Shown here piece after piece: positions 17,346-25,127 of a stretch of DNA of 64,000 bases. How positions within the stretch are numbered: the stretch's first letter is position 1; every line of letters begins with the position of its first letter. The notes under the pieces were generated by a model. The model searched no databases, was not told the DNA's origin, and worked only from the letters and a program-made list of their open reading frames with translations. Origin of the DNA: RUG11198 sp964600615 (GTDB lineage Bacteria > Bacillota_I > Bacilli_A > RF39 > UBA660); assembly GCA_964600615.1 (NCBI GenBank), contig CAZRJK010000006.1, positions 1 through 64,000 on the forward strand. The letters run 5' to 3'. Position numbers and translations under genes: made by a program.

Positions 17346-18692
17346 ATGGTCGGAAAAATAATAGCAATCTTTGATATAAGTATTGAAGTAGTACTAGAAA
17401 ATAATGAAGTAAAAGTTGGAGACATATTAGAAGTTGAAGGGGACTCAAAGTATAAATTTGAAGTAGTAGAAATAAGTAACACAACAGCATTATGTATTAG
17501 CTTAGGACCAACTAGAGGATTAAAAAAAGGCACCTCAGTAAAACTATTAGAACATGGTATAAATATAGAGTATTCAGATAATGTCTTAGGTAGAGTATTT
17601 AATTCTTTTGGAGAACCAATTGATAACAGAGAACTAACAAGTATAACTAAAAGAAAAGTTGATAATGAAACAATTACTCTAAAAGACCTAAATATAGAAT
17701 CTGAAATATTATGGACAGGAATCAAAGTAATTGATTTCTTTGCACCATTACAAAAGGGATTTAAAATGGGACTTCTTGGTGGAGCAGGAGTAGGGAAAAC
17801 AGTATTAATAAAAGAAATAATTCACAATGTTTATACATCTCAAAATTCTAATGCCGTATTTACTGGAATAGGTGAAAGATCAAGAGAAGGACAAGAAATT
17901 TACTCAGAAATGAAAAATGCAAACTTACTTGATAAAATGTCAATGGTTTTTGGCCAAATGGGTGAAACACCAGTATCAAGAAGTAAATCAGTATATGCAG
18001 GATTAACAATATCAGAATATCTAAGAGATGAAAAAAAGCAAGACGTATTATTATTCATAGATAATATATATCGTTTTGTGCAAGCAAGAGCTGAAATAGC
18101 TACTGAATTAAAACAAATACTAATAGGCAATGGTTATCCATCAGATATGGCATCAGAAGTTAGTAAAATAGAAGAAAGAATAAATTCTAATCAAAATGGT
18201 TCAATTACTTCAGTTCAAGCTATTTATATACCAGCAGATGATTTAAATGATGAATCAGTTCAAACAATAATGTCTTATATGGATGGACAAATAGTATTAG
18301 ACAGAAAAGTAGCAGAATTAGGTATCTACCCTGCAATAGATGTATTTAATTCAACAAGTAAATTAATAAATATTGAAAAGATAGGTGAAAGACACTACAA
18401 TCTAGTAGAACAAGTTCTTAAAACCCTAGCAAGATATAAAGAATTAGAAGAAATAATAACCGTATTAGGAATAGAAGAATTATCCGAAGAAGATAAAAAC
18501 ATATTCCATAGAGCGCGTAAATTAAGAAATTATTTTTCACAGCCAATGTTTGTTGCAGAACAATACACTGGATTAGAAGGCCAATTCGTAAAAATAGAAG
18601 ATATTCTTAATGATATAGAAAATATATTATCAGGTAATTATGATGACATCGATGAAAGTAAATTCTTATTTATAGGTAAGTATAATGGATAA
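17346..18692 (+). CDS. F1-type ATPase beta subunit, catalytic
   Basis: 448-aa catalytic subunit. Walker A is GGAGVGKT (145-152). The catalytic glutamate is E177 in GERSREG. Walker B is LLFIDN, followed by an IYRFVQARAE segment. The coupling loop is present as EELSEED near residue 382. All residues needed for ATP hydrolysis are visible, so the F1 head should be an active ATPase. Length is close to the usual ~460-470. It is divergent enough from housekeeping beta that I regard it as a paralogous lineage. Ribosome site GAGGTG. It overlaps epsilon by 8 bases. Confidence 0.95.
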   Translation: MVGKIIAIFDISIEVVLENNEVKVGDILEVEGDSKYKFEVVEISNTTALCISLGPTRGLKKGTSVKLLEHGINIEYSDNVLGRVFNSFGEPIDNRELTSITKRKVDNETITLKDLNIESEILWTGIKVIDFFAPLQKGFKMGLLGGAGVGKTVLIKEIIHNVYTSQNSNAVFTGIGERSREGQEIYSEMKNANLLDKMSMVFGQMGETPVSRSKSVYAGLTISEYLRDEKKQDVLLFIDNIYRFVQARAEIATELKQILIGNGYPSDMASEVSKIEERINSNQNGSITSVQAIYIPADDLNDESVQTIMSYMDGQIVLDRKVAELGIYPAIDVFNSTSKLINIEKIGERHYNLVEQVLKTLARYKELEEIITVLGIEELSEEDKNIFHRARKLRNYFSQPMFVAEQYTGLEGQFVKIEDILNDIENILSGNYDDIDESKFLFIGKYNG

Positions 18693-18936
18693 TAATAATA
18701 TTAAAGTAAGAATATTTGATATGGAAAAAGGCCTAAGTGAATATGATGATGTTAAAACTATAAGAATAGTTAGTAAAAACTATAATTTATTAATAATGAA
18801 AGATTATATGCCAATAATAGGAGAAATAGTTGGTAGTGTAGATATAAAAGGGGAAACAACTGATATTTCATATAAAAAAATAAAAGGATTTTATATGAAT
18901 AATAAAAATGTTTTCAACCTAATGATAGAAGAATAA
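18685..18936 (+). CDS. F1-type ATPase epsilon-like subunit, beta-sandwich only
   Basis: 83-aa protein matching only the N-terminal beta-sandwich of epsilon (TIRIVSKNYNLLIMKDYMPIIGEIVG). The C-terminal helical hairpin, which in most bacteria inhibits hydrolysis, is missing; usual length is ~130-140. Position directly after beta, overlapping its stop, supports the assignment. Lack of the inhibitory helices would favour continuous ATP hydrolysis. Confidence 0.75.
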   Translation: MDNNNIKVRIFDMEKGLSEYDDVKTIRIVSKNYNLLIMKDYMPIIGEIVGSVDIKGETTDISYKKIKGFYMNNKNVFNLMIEE

Positions 18937-18937
18937 T

Positions 18938-19480
18938 ATGAGTAATAAAGAAATTATTCAAGGACTAGTAAATTTTACGGCCGTATCAATAGTCTTTCTT
19001 ATAGTTATATCATTAGTATTCACCATCTTCATAAAAAAATTTAAATTTAACAAAAAGAATGTAGAAATATATGGCTTATTTCTAAATTTAGATACAATAT
19101 CATTAATATCAATATCAGCAGCAACAATTAATTATTTGTTTTTAGTATGGTGTACTTTAAGCTTTAAAGGACTAAATATAATATATATATCGTTTACCAT
19201 AATATTAGTTTTCTTAAGTGATGCAATAATAGATAATTTTAAAAGATTACCAATATCATTAGGATTAACAGCAGTAAATTGTGCAGCAATACAAATAACA
19301 TATTTAATATATAATCACTTAACCAAAGAAAAATTTTCTTATGCCTTAGCGATAATTTTAGGATTAGTAATATTATTTATTTTCTTATATTATACATATA
19401 ATCTCTTAAAACAGATAAATAACATAACTGTAACCCAAAAATACGAAAAAGAAAAAGATTATAAAAAATATAAAATTTAG
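18938..19480 (+). CDS. Five-TM membrane protein of the ATPase operon, family unknown
   Basis: 180-aa integral membrane protein with about five hydrophobic segments (near 13-33, 50-73, 77-96, 104-124, 134-156) and a basic C-terminal tail. It starts 2 bases after epsilon and lies between epsilon and gamma, a position not used by any standard F-type subunit. I searched it for the subunit-a signature with its essential arginine and found none. A resemblance in LPISLGL is followed by T where a would have R. It could be a membrane partner of the c-like ring or an adaptor to the ectodomain proteins. Function unknown. Confidence 0.75.
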   Translation: MSNKEIIQGLVNFTAVSIVFLIVISLVFTIFIKKFKFNKKNVEIYGLFLNLDTISLISISAATINYLFLVWCTLSFKGLNIIYISFTIILVFLSDAIIDNFKRLPISLGLTAVNCAAIQITYLIYNHLTKEKFSYALAIILGLVILFIFLYYTYNLLKQINNITVTQKYEKEKDYKKYKI

Positions 19481-19491
19481 GAGGTATTAAT

Positions 19492-20283
19492 ATGAGTAGC
19501 ATTAAAAATGTAGTAAAAGTAATGAACTTCCATTCACTTTTAAGAGTAGATAAAGCTAGAAAAAGAGCTGAAAAATACTTAACAGTAGGAAATGAAATTA
19601 CAAAAATATTTACAGAAATACTATATAATAAAAACCTAGTTTTAGACAAACAAGTATTAATACCAGACGAAAATAAACCAATCCTAGATATATATGTAGC
19701 AAATGATTATGGATACTGTGGTGATTTTAACTCAAGTGTTAGAAGAGAAATATTAAAAAATAAAAATAATTATAAAATAATAATAGGTAAAAAAATAGTT
19801 TATAAAGATGATAAAACTGTTCTAAAAATAGAAAAGGATTTATTTAATGAAGAATTTATTAAAATACAGCATTACATAGAAAAATCATTAATAGATATGT
19901 CATATAGTGAAATTAATATCTATTATAATCACTATTATTCTTCAACAAATTTTGAATTTAAAAAAATCAATGTCTTTCCACTAGAATTTGATGGAGAATA
20001 CTATGAAGGAACAGACTTTATAGCCGAAACAGACCTAAAAAAAATGTTAAAAAGTTTAATATCTTTCTATATATGTTATCAATTAAAAATGTGTGAATGT
20101 ATAAGCGAAGCTGCAGAAAATTTAAATAGAAACCAAATAACAAGCTTAGCACTCGATAAAATTGAAGAAATTGAAGAAGATGAAAAAAATACAAGATTAA
20201 GAGAAATAAATGAAGAAGCATGCTTTAAAAATGTTGAAAACTTCAAAAAAATGATTCAAACAATGGGTGATAGCAATGGCTGA
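19492..20283 (+). CDS. F1-type ATPase gamma subunit (rotor shaft)
   Basis: 263-aa gamma homologue. It has the N-terminal shaft helix, the Rossmann-like core with DYGYCGDFNSSVRREI (standard form SDRGLAGAFNS), and the C-terminal shaft helix with ISEAAENLNRN. It is slightly shorter than the usual ~285. The presence of gamma means the head can transmit rotation, which separates this from non-rotary AAA or Rho-like relatives. Ribosome site AGGAGGT. The stop codon TGA at 20281-20283 overlaps the next small gene by 8 bases. Confidence 0.92.
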   Translation: MSSIKNVVKVMNFHSLLRVDKARKRAEKYLTVGNEITKIFTEILYNKNLVLDKQVLIPDENKPILDIYVANDYGYCGDFNSSVRREILKNKNNYKIIIGKKIVYKDDKTVLKIEKDLFNEEFIKIQHYIEKSLIDMSYSEINIYYNHYYSSTNFEFKKINVFPLEFDGEYYEGTDFIAETDLKKMLKSLISFYICYQLKMCECISEAAENLNRNQITSLALDKIEEIEEDEKNTRLREINEEACFKNVENFKKMIQTMGDSNG

Positions 20284-20440
20284 AAATATTAAACCTAGTC
20301 TATTAAAAGAAAAAATAGATATAGTAAGAAAAGATTTACCAAATCTAAACGTTCCAACTATGGGAATTATTCCTGAAGAGCAAAAAGTTGATATAAACAA
20401 TAATGAATATCTTAACATCAGAGAAGTAAAGGAGGATTAA
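20276..20440 (+). CDS. 54-aa small protein at the end of the ATPase operon
   Basis: Short soluble, charged protein (starts MAENIKPSLLKEKID, then RKDLPNLNVPTMG). It overlaps the end of gamma by 8 bases and ends one base before the pilin start. The AAAGGAGG just before its stop serves the pilin gene. Tight packing makes it a real member of the operon. No family recognised; it might be an assembly factor or small subunit. Confidence 0.65.
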   Translation: MAENIKPSLLKEKIDIVRKDLPNLNVPTMGIIPEEQKVDINNNEYLNIREVKED

Positions 20441-20441
20441 C

Positions 20442-20654
20442 ATGTTGAATAGAAAAGGGCAAACATTAGTAGAATATGTACTAATTATATCTCTTGTAAC
20501 GGTAATTGCTATTGCAGCAGTTAGAATATTTGGAGGTTATTTAAAAGACTCTGTAACTAAAATGAGCTGTCAAATGGTTGGAAAAAAATATATAGAAGGA
20601 AAAAAAGTAGGAGAAGCCTACTGTGAAGGAGACGAAAACAAATTATTCAATTAA
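20442..20654 (+). CDS. Flp-type pilin (class III prepilin)
   Basis: 70-aa prepilin. A 5-residue leader ends in KG, followed by QTLVEY and a hydrophobic helix (about 12-30). This is the Flp/Fap signature, with the conserved glutamate at position +5 after the cleavage site, to be cut between G and Q by a PilD-type peptidase (one is encoded at 3068-3859). The C-terminal region has two cysteines (MSCQM, AYCEG). It is the last gene of the ATPase operon. A pilin inside a rotary-ATPase operon is unexpected. Confidence 0.85.
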   Translation: MLNRKGQTLVEYVLIISLVTVIAIAAVRIFGGYLKDSVTKMSCQMVGKKYIEGKKVGEAYCEGDENKLFN

Positions 20655-20677
20655 TCACTATTTATAGTGATTTTTTT
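20653..20677 (+). terminator. Terminator of the ATPase operon
   Basis: ATCACTA (20654-20660), loop TTTA, TAGTGAT (20665-20671), then seven T. It overlaps the pilin stop codon. Confidence 0.85.
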
Positions 20678-20695
20678 AATAAAGTTAACTAAAAC

Positions 20696-20724
20696 TTGAC
20701 AAAAACAGCTTTTTATAGTAAAAT
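20696..20724 (+). promoter_or_regulatory. Sigma-A-type promoter
   Basis: TTGACA (20696-20701), 17-base spacer, TAAAAT (20719-20724), followed by the G-rich ribosome site before ATG 20751. Confidence 0.7.
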
Positions 20725-20750
20725 ATACGACCATCAGGGGGGAATATGGT

Positions 20751-21200
20751 ATGGAAAAAAGTAATAAAGAACTAATTCTTGAAATAGCTTTAGTTGTAAT
20801 TTTTTTATTAATTGTAATACCAGTATGTGTAAACGCTAGCGCAAAATTTAGAAGTGCCAAACAAAAAGTAGCATGTAATAACAATATATCAATAAATATA
20901 GCAACTAGAAATAGTGACAAAATCATTGAATTAAGAAACATGAATAAAAAAACAAGTAAAATTAACCTTGTTCTAAAAATAACAAAATATTCAAATGAAT
21001 ATGCTATAAACTTAAATGGTGAAATAAAAAATTTAAAAGATATGTCACGCACTGAAGATGAAAATAACTATTACTTTGATTTAGGTAGTTATGAAGTAGA
21101 AAAATACAACGAAGTAAGTTTCAGACTATTATTAATAAATAATATAGTAGATTCAGAAAATATTACTTATAGCTTTATGACGGAGGAAGTAAAGTGCTAG
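20751..21200 (+). CDS. Small membrane-anchored ectodomain protein, unknown
   Basis: 149-aa bitopic protein: short cytoplasmic head, one membrane segment at about residues 9-28, then a beta-rich extracellular part with a conserved-looking cysteine at each end (VACNN near residue 43; the C-terminal residue is Cys). No family recognised. It lies just downstream of the ATPase operon with its own promoter and resembles the ectodomain proteins upstream in layout (anchor plus beta-rich domain), so it may belong to the same system. It overlaps the next gene by 7 bases. Confidence 0.7.
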   Translation: MEKSNKELILEIALVVIFLLIVIPVCVNASAKFRSAKQKVACNNNISINIATRNSDKIIELRNMNKKTSKINLVLKITKYSNEYAINLNGEIKNLKDMSRTEDENNYYFDLGSYEVEKYNEVSFRLLLINNIVDSENITYSFMTEEVKC

Positions 21201-21439
21201 ATAATTATAATTATCAAAATTATTTATCTATAGACAATAAAAAGGGGTTATTAATTAATAGAAATGATATTTATATATTAAATAAATATCATTTTGATTA
21301 TAAAAAATATAATAACTTAACAGAATTAATATTTGATATAGATAACTATCTAAATAACACAGATGAAGAATTAGAAGATTTAGAAGCAGTGTTAATTAGA
21401 TTAAGCGAATTTCATTATTATAATGAAACAAAAAAATAG
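21194..21439 (+). CDS. 81-aa soluble protein, unknown
   Basis: Starts at GTG 21194 inside the end of the preceding gene, with GGAGGAAG as ribosome site. Tyr/Asn/Asp-rich, acidic, without membrane segment or signal. The start resembles short adaptor proteins, but I recognise no family. It is co-transcribed with the anchored protein before it and closed by a bidirectional terminator. Confidence 0.6.
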   Translation: MLDNYNYQNYLSIDNKKGLLINRNDIYILNKYHFDYKKYNNLTELIFDIDNYLNNTDEELEDLEAVLIRLSEFHYYNETKK

Positions 21440-21457
21440 TTCTATGAACTATTTTTT
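21431..21457. terminator. Bidirectional terminator between the 81-aa gene and rnj
   Basis: AAAAAATAGTTC (21431-21442), loop TAT, GAACTATTTTTT (21446-21457): a perfect 12-bp stem with A-run and T-run on the two sides, so it serves both convergent genes. Confidence 0.85.
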
Positions 21458-23132
21458 ATTTATTATAATTTTTAATATCCATAATAATAGGCAATATAAT
21501 AGGAACTCTACCAGTAGCTTTCAACAAGAAAGGCATAAGACCATTAATTATCTCATTCTTAACATCATTATAAGTTACATTTCTATCCTTTAATTTAGTA
21601 GCAATAATCCTTTCGGCATTCTTTTCGATATGTTTAATTAAAACTTCATTCTCATTCACCAAAATATAACCTCTAGTAGTAACCATAGGAATACCAAGTA
21701 ATTTCTTTTTTTCAAAATCAATATTAGCAATAATTGCCATAATACCATTAGTAGACATTAAATTCCTATCCTTAATAACAATATTACCAACATCACCAAT
21801 TCTAGAGCCATCAACATATATATCATCCGCTGTAATCTTATCCCCACGAATAACCTTATTCTTAGTAAGTTTTAAAACATCACCATTCTCTAGAATAAAA
21901 GTATTCTCCTTAGGAACATCACACAAAGTAGCAATATCACAATGAGTTTTTAACATTCTATATTCTCCATGATAAGGAGCGAAATACTTAGGATTAAATA
22001 ACCTTATCATTAGTTTCAATTCATCTTGATTAGCATGACCAGAAGAATGTATATCCGTAGTAGAATTAGTATAGACCTTAACACCATTTAAATATAATTT
22101 ATTAATTGTATTAGCCACACTAGAAGCATTACCAGGAATAGGAGAAGAAGAAAAAATAACAATATCATTAGGCATTAACTTTATCTGACGATGACTACCA
22201 TTCGCAATTCTAGATAAAGCTGCCAAAGGCTCTCCCTGACTACCAGTACATAATAAACATATTTGTGAAGGCTCTAATTTATTGGCTTCTTCTGTACTTA
22301 CAATTATATCTTTATCTTTAATATATCCACATTTAGTAGCAATCTCAATTGAAGTATCCATACTTCTACCAAACAAAGCTACTTTTCTCTTATTTTTCTT
22401 ACATATCTCAATTATATGTTTAAGTCTATAAATATTAGAAGCAAAAGTTGCTAATATTATTCTGTGATCTTTTTCATTTTCAAATATTTCACTCAAATTC
22501 TCATCTACTACTGATTCACTAACAGAAGTACCAGGAACAGTAGCATTAGTAGAATCACTCATAAGAAGCTTAACGCCTCTTTTACCAATCTCTGCCATCT
22601 TATGAATATTAAACATAGGACCAATAGGAGTTAAATCCATCTTAAAATCACCAGTCATAACAACTAAACCATTAGGAGTATCAATAGATAAACCATGAGA
22701 ATCTGGAATAGAGTGAGTAGTTCTAAAAAATTCTATTTTAAAATATTTAGTTTTAATTTTAGTATCTTCATTATATATAATTATATTTTTATATTTTATA
22801 TTTCTTTCTATCAATTTCTTTTCAATTAAAGCAGCAGCTTGTGCAGGAGCATATATCCTTGGAATATTAACTGTTTGCAACAAAAAAGGAATACCTCCAA
22901 TATGATCTTCATGACCATGTGTTATAACTAAAGCTTTAATTTTACTTTCATTTTCTCTTAAAAAAGTATAATCAGGAATAACATAATCTATTCCCAACAA
23001 ATCATCTTCCGGGAACATTACCCCAGAATCAACAATAATTATTTCATCATTATGCATTACACAATACATATTTTTACCAACTTCGCCTAAACCACCTAGG
23101 GCAAAGACCAAAGTATTTTTCTCGTCTTTCAT
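21456..23132 (-). CDS. rnj: Ribonuclease J
   Basis: 558-aa metallo-beta-lactamase/beta-CASP ribonuclease. The zinc motif is THGHEDHIGG near residue 70. Further features are SDSTNATVPG, the beta-CASP segment with CTGSQGEPLAAL, and the HSSGHANQDEL motif followed by PYHGEYRM. RNase J combines 5'-3' exonuclease and endonuclease activity in mRNA decay and rRNA maturation. RNase Y and RNase III are also encoded in this window. Ribosome site GGAAG before ATG 23132. Which paralogue (J1 or J2) cannot be told. Confidence 0.95.
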   Translation of the reverse strand: MKDEKNTLVFALGGLGEVGKNMYCVMHNDEIIIVDSGVMFPEDDLLGIDYVIPDYTFLRENESKIKALVITHGHEDHIGGIPFLLQTVNIPRIYAPAQAAALIEKKLIERNIKYKNIIIYNEDTKIKTKYFKIEFFRTTHSIPDSHGLSIDTPNGLVVMTGDFKMDLTPIGPMFNIHKMAEIGKRGVKLLMSDSTNATVPGTSVSESVVDENLSEIFENEKDHRIILATFASNIYRLKHIIEICKKNKRKVALFGRSMDTSIEIATKCGYIKDKDIIVSTEEANKLEPSQICLLCTGSQGEPLAALSRIANGSHRQIKLMPNDIVIFSSSPIPGNASSVANTINKLYLNGVKVYTNSTTDIHSSGHANQDELKLMIRLFNPKYFAPYHGEYRMLKTHCDIATLCDVPKENTFILENGDVLKLTKNKVIRGDKITADDIYVDGSRIGDVGNIVIKDRNLMSTNGIMAIIANIDFEKKKLLGIPMVTTRGYILVNENEVLIKHIEKNAERIIATKLKDRNVTYNDVKNEIINGLMPFLLKATGRVPIILPIIMDIKNYNK

Positions 23133-23304
23133 TTAAACTTCCTTTCTTTTAAAATAAAACCGATAAATAAAATAAAAATTCTTTTAGAAAAGATCTACTA
23201 ATGTAACAATTATACTATAAAAATCACAAAAATTCAAGTAAACTATTGAATTTTTAATACATATATATTATAATTAAATAGATAATACGAAAGAGGTGTT
23301 AACA

Positions 23305-24438
23305 ATGACATTACCAGGAGCAAATATATTAAATGAAAATAATGATTACACAGTATATACAGTAAATAGCAATCAAAATGGACAATATAGCCTTATATTA
23401 CCAAAAGATACAGAAGGAGAAATCTCAATGCTAGTAGACATCAACATGAAAAATGATTTTGATGCCTTAGTTGCTAATACAATTACTAAAGAATCATTAT
23501 TAGAAAAATTAGATAAAGAATATAGTAAAGTAAAAGAAACTAATCCACATGGAATAGTTGTATTTCCTATGATGGATGCAGAAAGTTTAACAAATGCTGT
23601 AAATAGTAATGATAAACAAAAAATATTTGATGAAACTAAAAAAATTGGTAGAATTACAAGTGAATTATATGAAAATTTAACAGAAGCTGGATTAGATAAA
23701 AGTAGAATAAATCAAAAAATAATGATATTAGAAAAAAATGCTACAGACACTAAATTTGTCGATTGGTTAAAAACTCAAATGCCTAACTTTGTTGATGGAA
23801 TAAAAATGGAACAAGAGCAAACTAATGCAGTTGAAAGCCCAGCTATAGAATCAGCACCTGAACCAGTACCAGAAGCACCAACTGCCGAAGAAAATCCAGT
23901 TATACCAACAGATATCTTTAGTGAACCAATCGCTGAAACACCAGCTGCTGAAGAAATTTCAACACCAGAACCAATGCCAGCACCAGAGGCACCAGTAATG
24001 CCTGAACCGGTTGCTGAAACACCAGCTGTAGAAGAAACTCCAACACCTGAACCAATGCCAGCACCAGAGGCACCAGTAATGCCTGAACCAGTTGCTGAAA
24101 CACCAGCTGTAGAAGAAACTCCAGCACCAGAACCAATGCCAGCACCAGAGGCACCAGTAATGCCTGAACCAGTTGCTGAAACACCAGCTGCTGAAGAAAC
24201 TCCAGTTGTAGAACCACAACCAATAAACAGTGTAAGTATTGAAAATACACAGGCTATCCCACCAGTAGAAAACAATATACCACAACCAGAACCTGCACAA
24301 CAAGCACCTCAGACTGTTAGTATTGATAAGAAAAGTGGTGGATTTGCTAATATATTAATAATACTAGTAATATTAGCACTAGTTACTTTTGGAAGTATAG
24401 AATTAGGAAAATTCTTATTCCATACATTTGGAGCATAA
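23305..24438 (+). CDS. Tail-anchored protein with Pro/Glu-rich tandem repeats
   Basis: 377-aa protein with no N-terminal signal. Residues 1-170 form a soluble alpha/beta domain (HGIVVFPMMD, then KKIGRITSELYENL). Residues ~175-345 are Pro/Glu/Ala-rich with a 27-residue tandem repeat (EPMPAPEAPVMPEPVAETPA). A single membrane helix near 354-371 ends the protein, giving a tail anchor with the bulk in the cytoplasm. The Pro-rich arm should be extended, a spacer holding the N-domain away from the membrane. Start ATG 23305 follows AGAGGTG; GTG 23296 belongs to that ribosome site. No function recognised. Confidence 0.8.
   Translation: MTLPGANILNENNDYTVYTVNSNQNGQYSLILPKDTEGEISMLVDINMKNDFDALVANTITKESLLEKLDKEYSKVKETNPHGIVVFPMMDAESLTNAVNSNDKQKIFDETKKIGRITSELYENLTEAGLDKSRINQKIMILEKNATDTKFVDWLKTQMPNFVDGIKMEQEQTNAVESPAIESAPEPVPEAPTAEENPVIPTDIFSEPIAETPAAEEISTPEPMPAPEAPVMPEPVAETPAVEETPTPEPMPAPEAPVMPEPVAETPAVEETPAPEPMPAPEAPVMPEPVAETPAAEETPVVEPQPINSVSIENTQAIPPVENNIPQPEPAQQAPQTVSIDKKSGGFANILIILVILALVTFGSIELGKFLFHTFGA
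23935..24195 (+). repeat. 81-bp in-frame tandem repeat
   Basis: GAAACACCAGCTG begins units at 23935, 24016, 24097 and 24178 (partial), a strict 81-base period with very few differences. It encodes the Pro/Glu spacer of the tail-anchored protein and is likely to vary in copy number. Confidence 0.9.
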
Positions 24439-24439
24439 T

Positions 24440-24470
24440 AAAAGCATCTATTTACTTAGATGCTTTTTTT
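24440..24470. terminator. Terminator after the tail-anchored protein
   Basis: AAAGCATCTA (24441-24450), loop TTTACT, TAGATGCTTT (24457-24466), T-run. It overlaps the end of the convergent gene. Confidence 0.85.
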
Positions 24471-24966
24471 CATTATTTAATTTTTTAAATGATTTATCGA
24501 TATGTTCTGCTAAACTATCAATTCTTTCTATTTCATCTTTAGGAAAACTATCAAATCCTAATTTATATTCATACTTATCCCTAGCAAAACATAATTTAAA
24601 ATAATTACCAATATCTTCAATAAATTTATGAGTATCTTTATCAAAAATTAACATATTATTATAATAAGTAAGATTATTTAATAATTTATTCTGAGTCTCA
24701 TTATTAATGAATAAATAATCAAAATCATCATATAAATACCCAATAAGCTTTATAAAATTTTCATCATTACCATTATATTTTTTATTTATAATAGCACCAG
24801 CAAATAAACTAGCATCTTCCTGTCTTTTAATAGCTTCTTTAATATCATCACCAATATTACTATATTTAAATACCTCTTTACAACAAAAGCACTCTCTAGT
24901 TGCCCCATTATTATCTAATACAAATGGTCCTAATTTATGCATATTAATACACTTTTTTTCACTCAT
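24448..24966 (-). CDS. 172-aa hypothetical protein with N-terminal Cys/His cluster
   Basis: Soluble, acidic, mostly helical protein. Near the N-terminus a Cys/His set (C6, H10, then ECFCC at about 25-29) could bind a metal. The rest is Asn/Asp/Lys-rich without known motifs. Ribosome site GGAGAT upstream of ATG 24966. It is a single gene between two convergent/divergent neighbours. No family recognised. Confidence 0.6.
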   Translation of the reverse strand: MSEKKCINMHKLGPFVLDNNGATRECFCCKEVFKYSNIGDDIKEAIKRQEDASLFAGAIINKKYNGNDENFIKLIGYLYDDFDYLFINNETQNKLLNNLTYYNNMLIFDKDTHKFIEDIGNYFKLCFARDKYEYKLGFDSFPKDEIERIDSLAEHIDKSFKKLNNEKKHLSK

Positions 24967-25127
24967 ATCAATAATCTCCTCATAAATATAAACAACTAAA
25001 TTAATTCTAACACAAAAAATAATAAAAGTATCAAAAGTTTACTATAAAGTAAAATATAAAAAAAGTATTGTCTTTTTATCTAATATTTTGCTATAATAAG
25101 ACTAGTGAAAAAGAAAGGTGATAAAAG

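Noticed and set aside
17104..17725. Overlapping minus-strand frames across the end of alpha and the start of beta
   Set aside because: Hydrophobic, biased products opposite well-supported ATPase genes; they arise from AT-rich composition.
19230..19300. Possible subunit-a signature (LPISLGL) in the five-TM protein
   Set aside because: Subunit a continues with R-L-F-G-N and needs the arginine. Here T-A-V-N follows, so the resemblance is limited to a few common membrane residues.
14841..20440. Reading the operon as the ordinary F-type ATP synthase
   Set aside because: Gene order, the missing subunit a, the c-like subunit without carboxylate and the shortened epsilon all disagree with a proton- or sodium-driven synthase.
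6771..21439. Prophage or integrated element origin of the ATPase region
   Set aside because: No integrase, phage structural gene, transposase or attachment repeats were seen, and promoters, ribosome sites and base composition look like those of neighbouring housekeeping genes.
23935..24195. CRISPR array
   Set aside because: The 81-base units are contiguous, in frame and without spacers; no cas genes are present.
23775..24303. Long minus-strand reading frames across the Pro/Glu repeat
   Set aside because: They are low-complexity mirrors of the 81-bp repeat, with no ribosome site and no plausible protein pattern.
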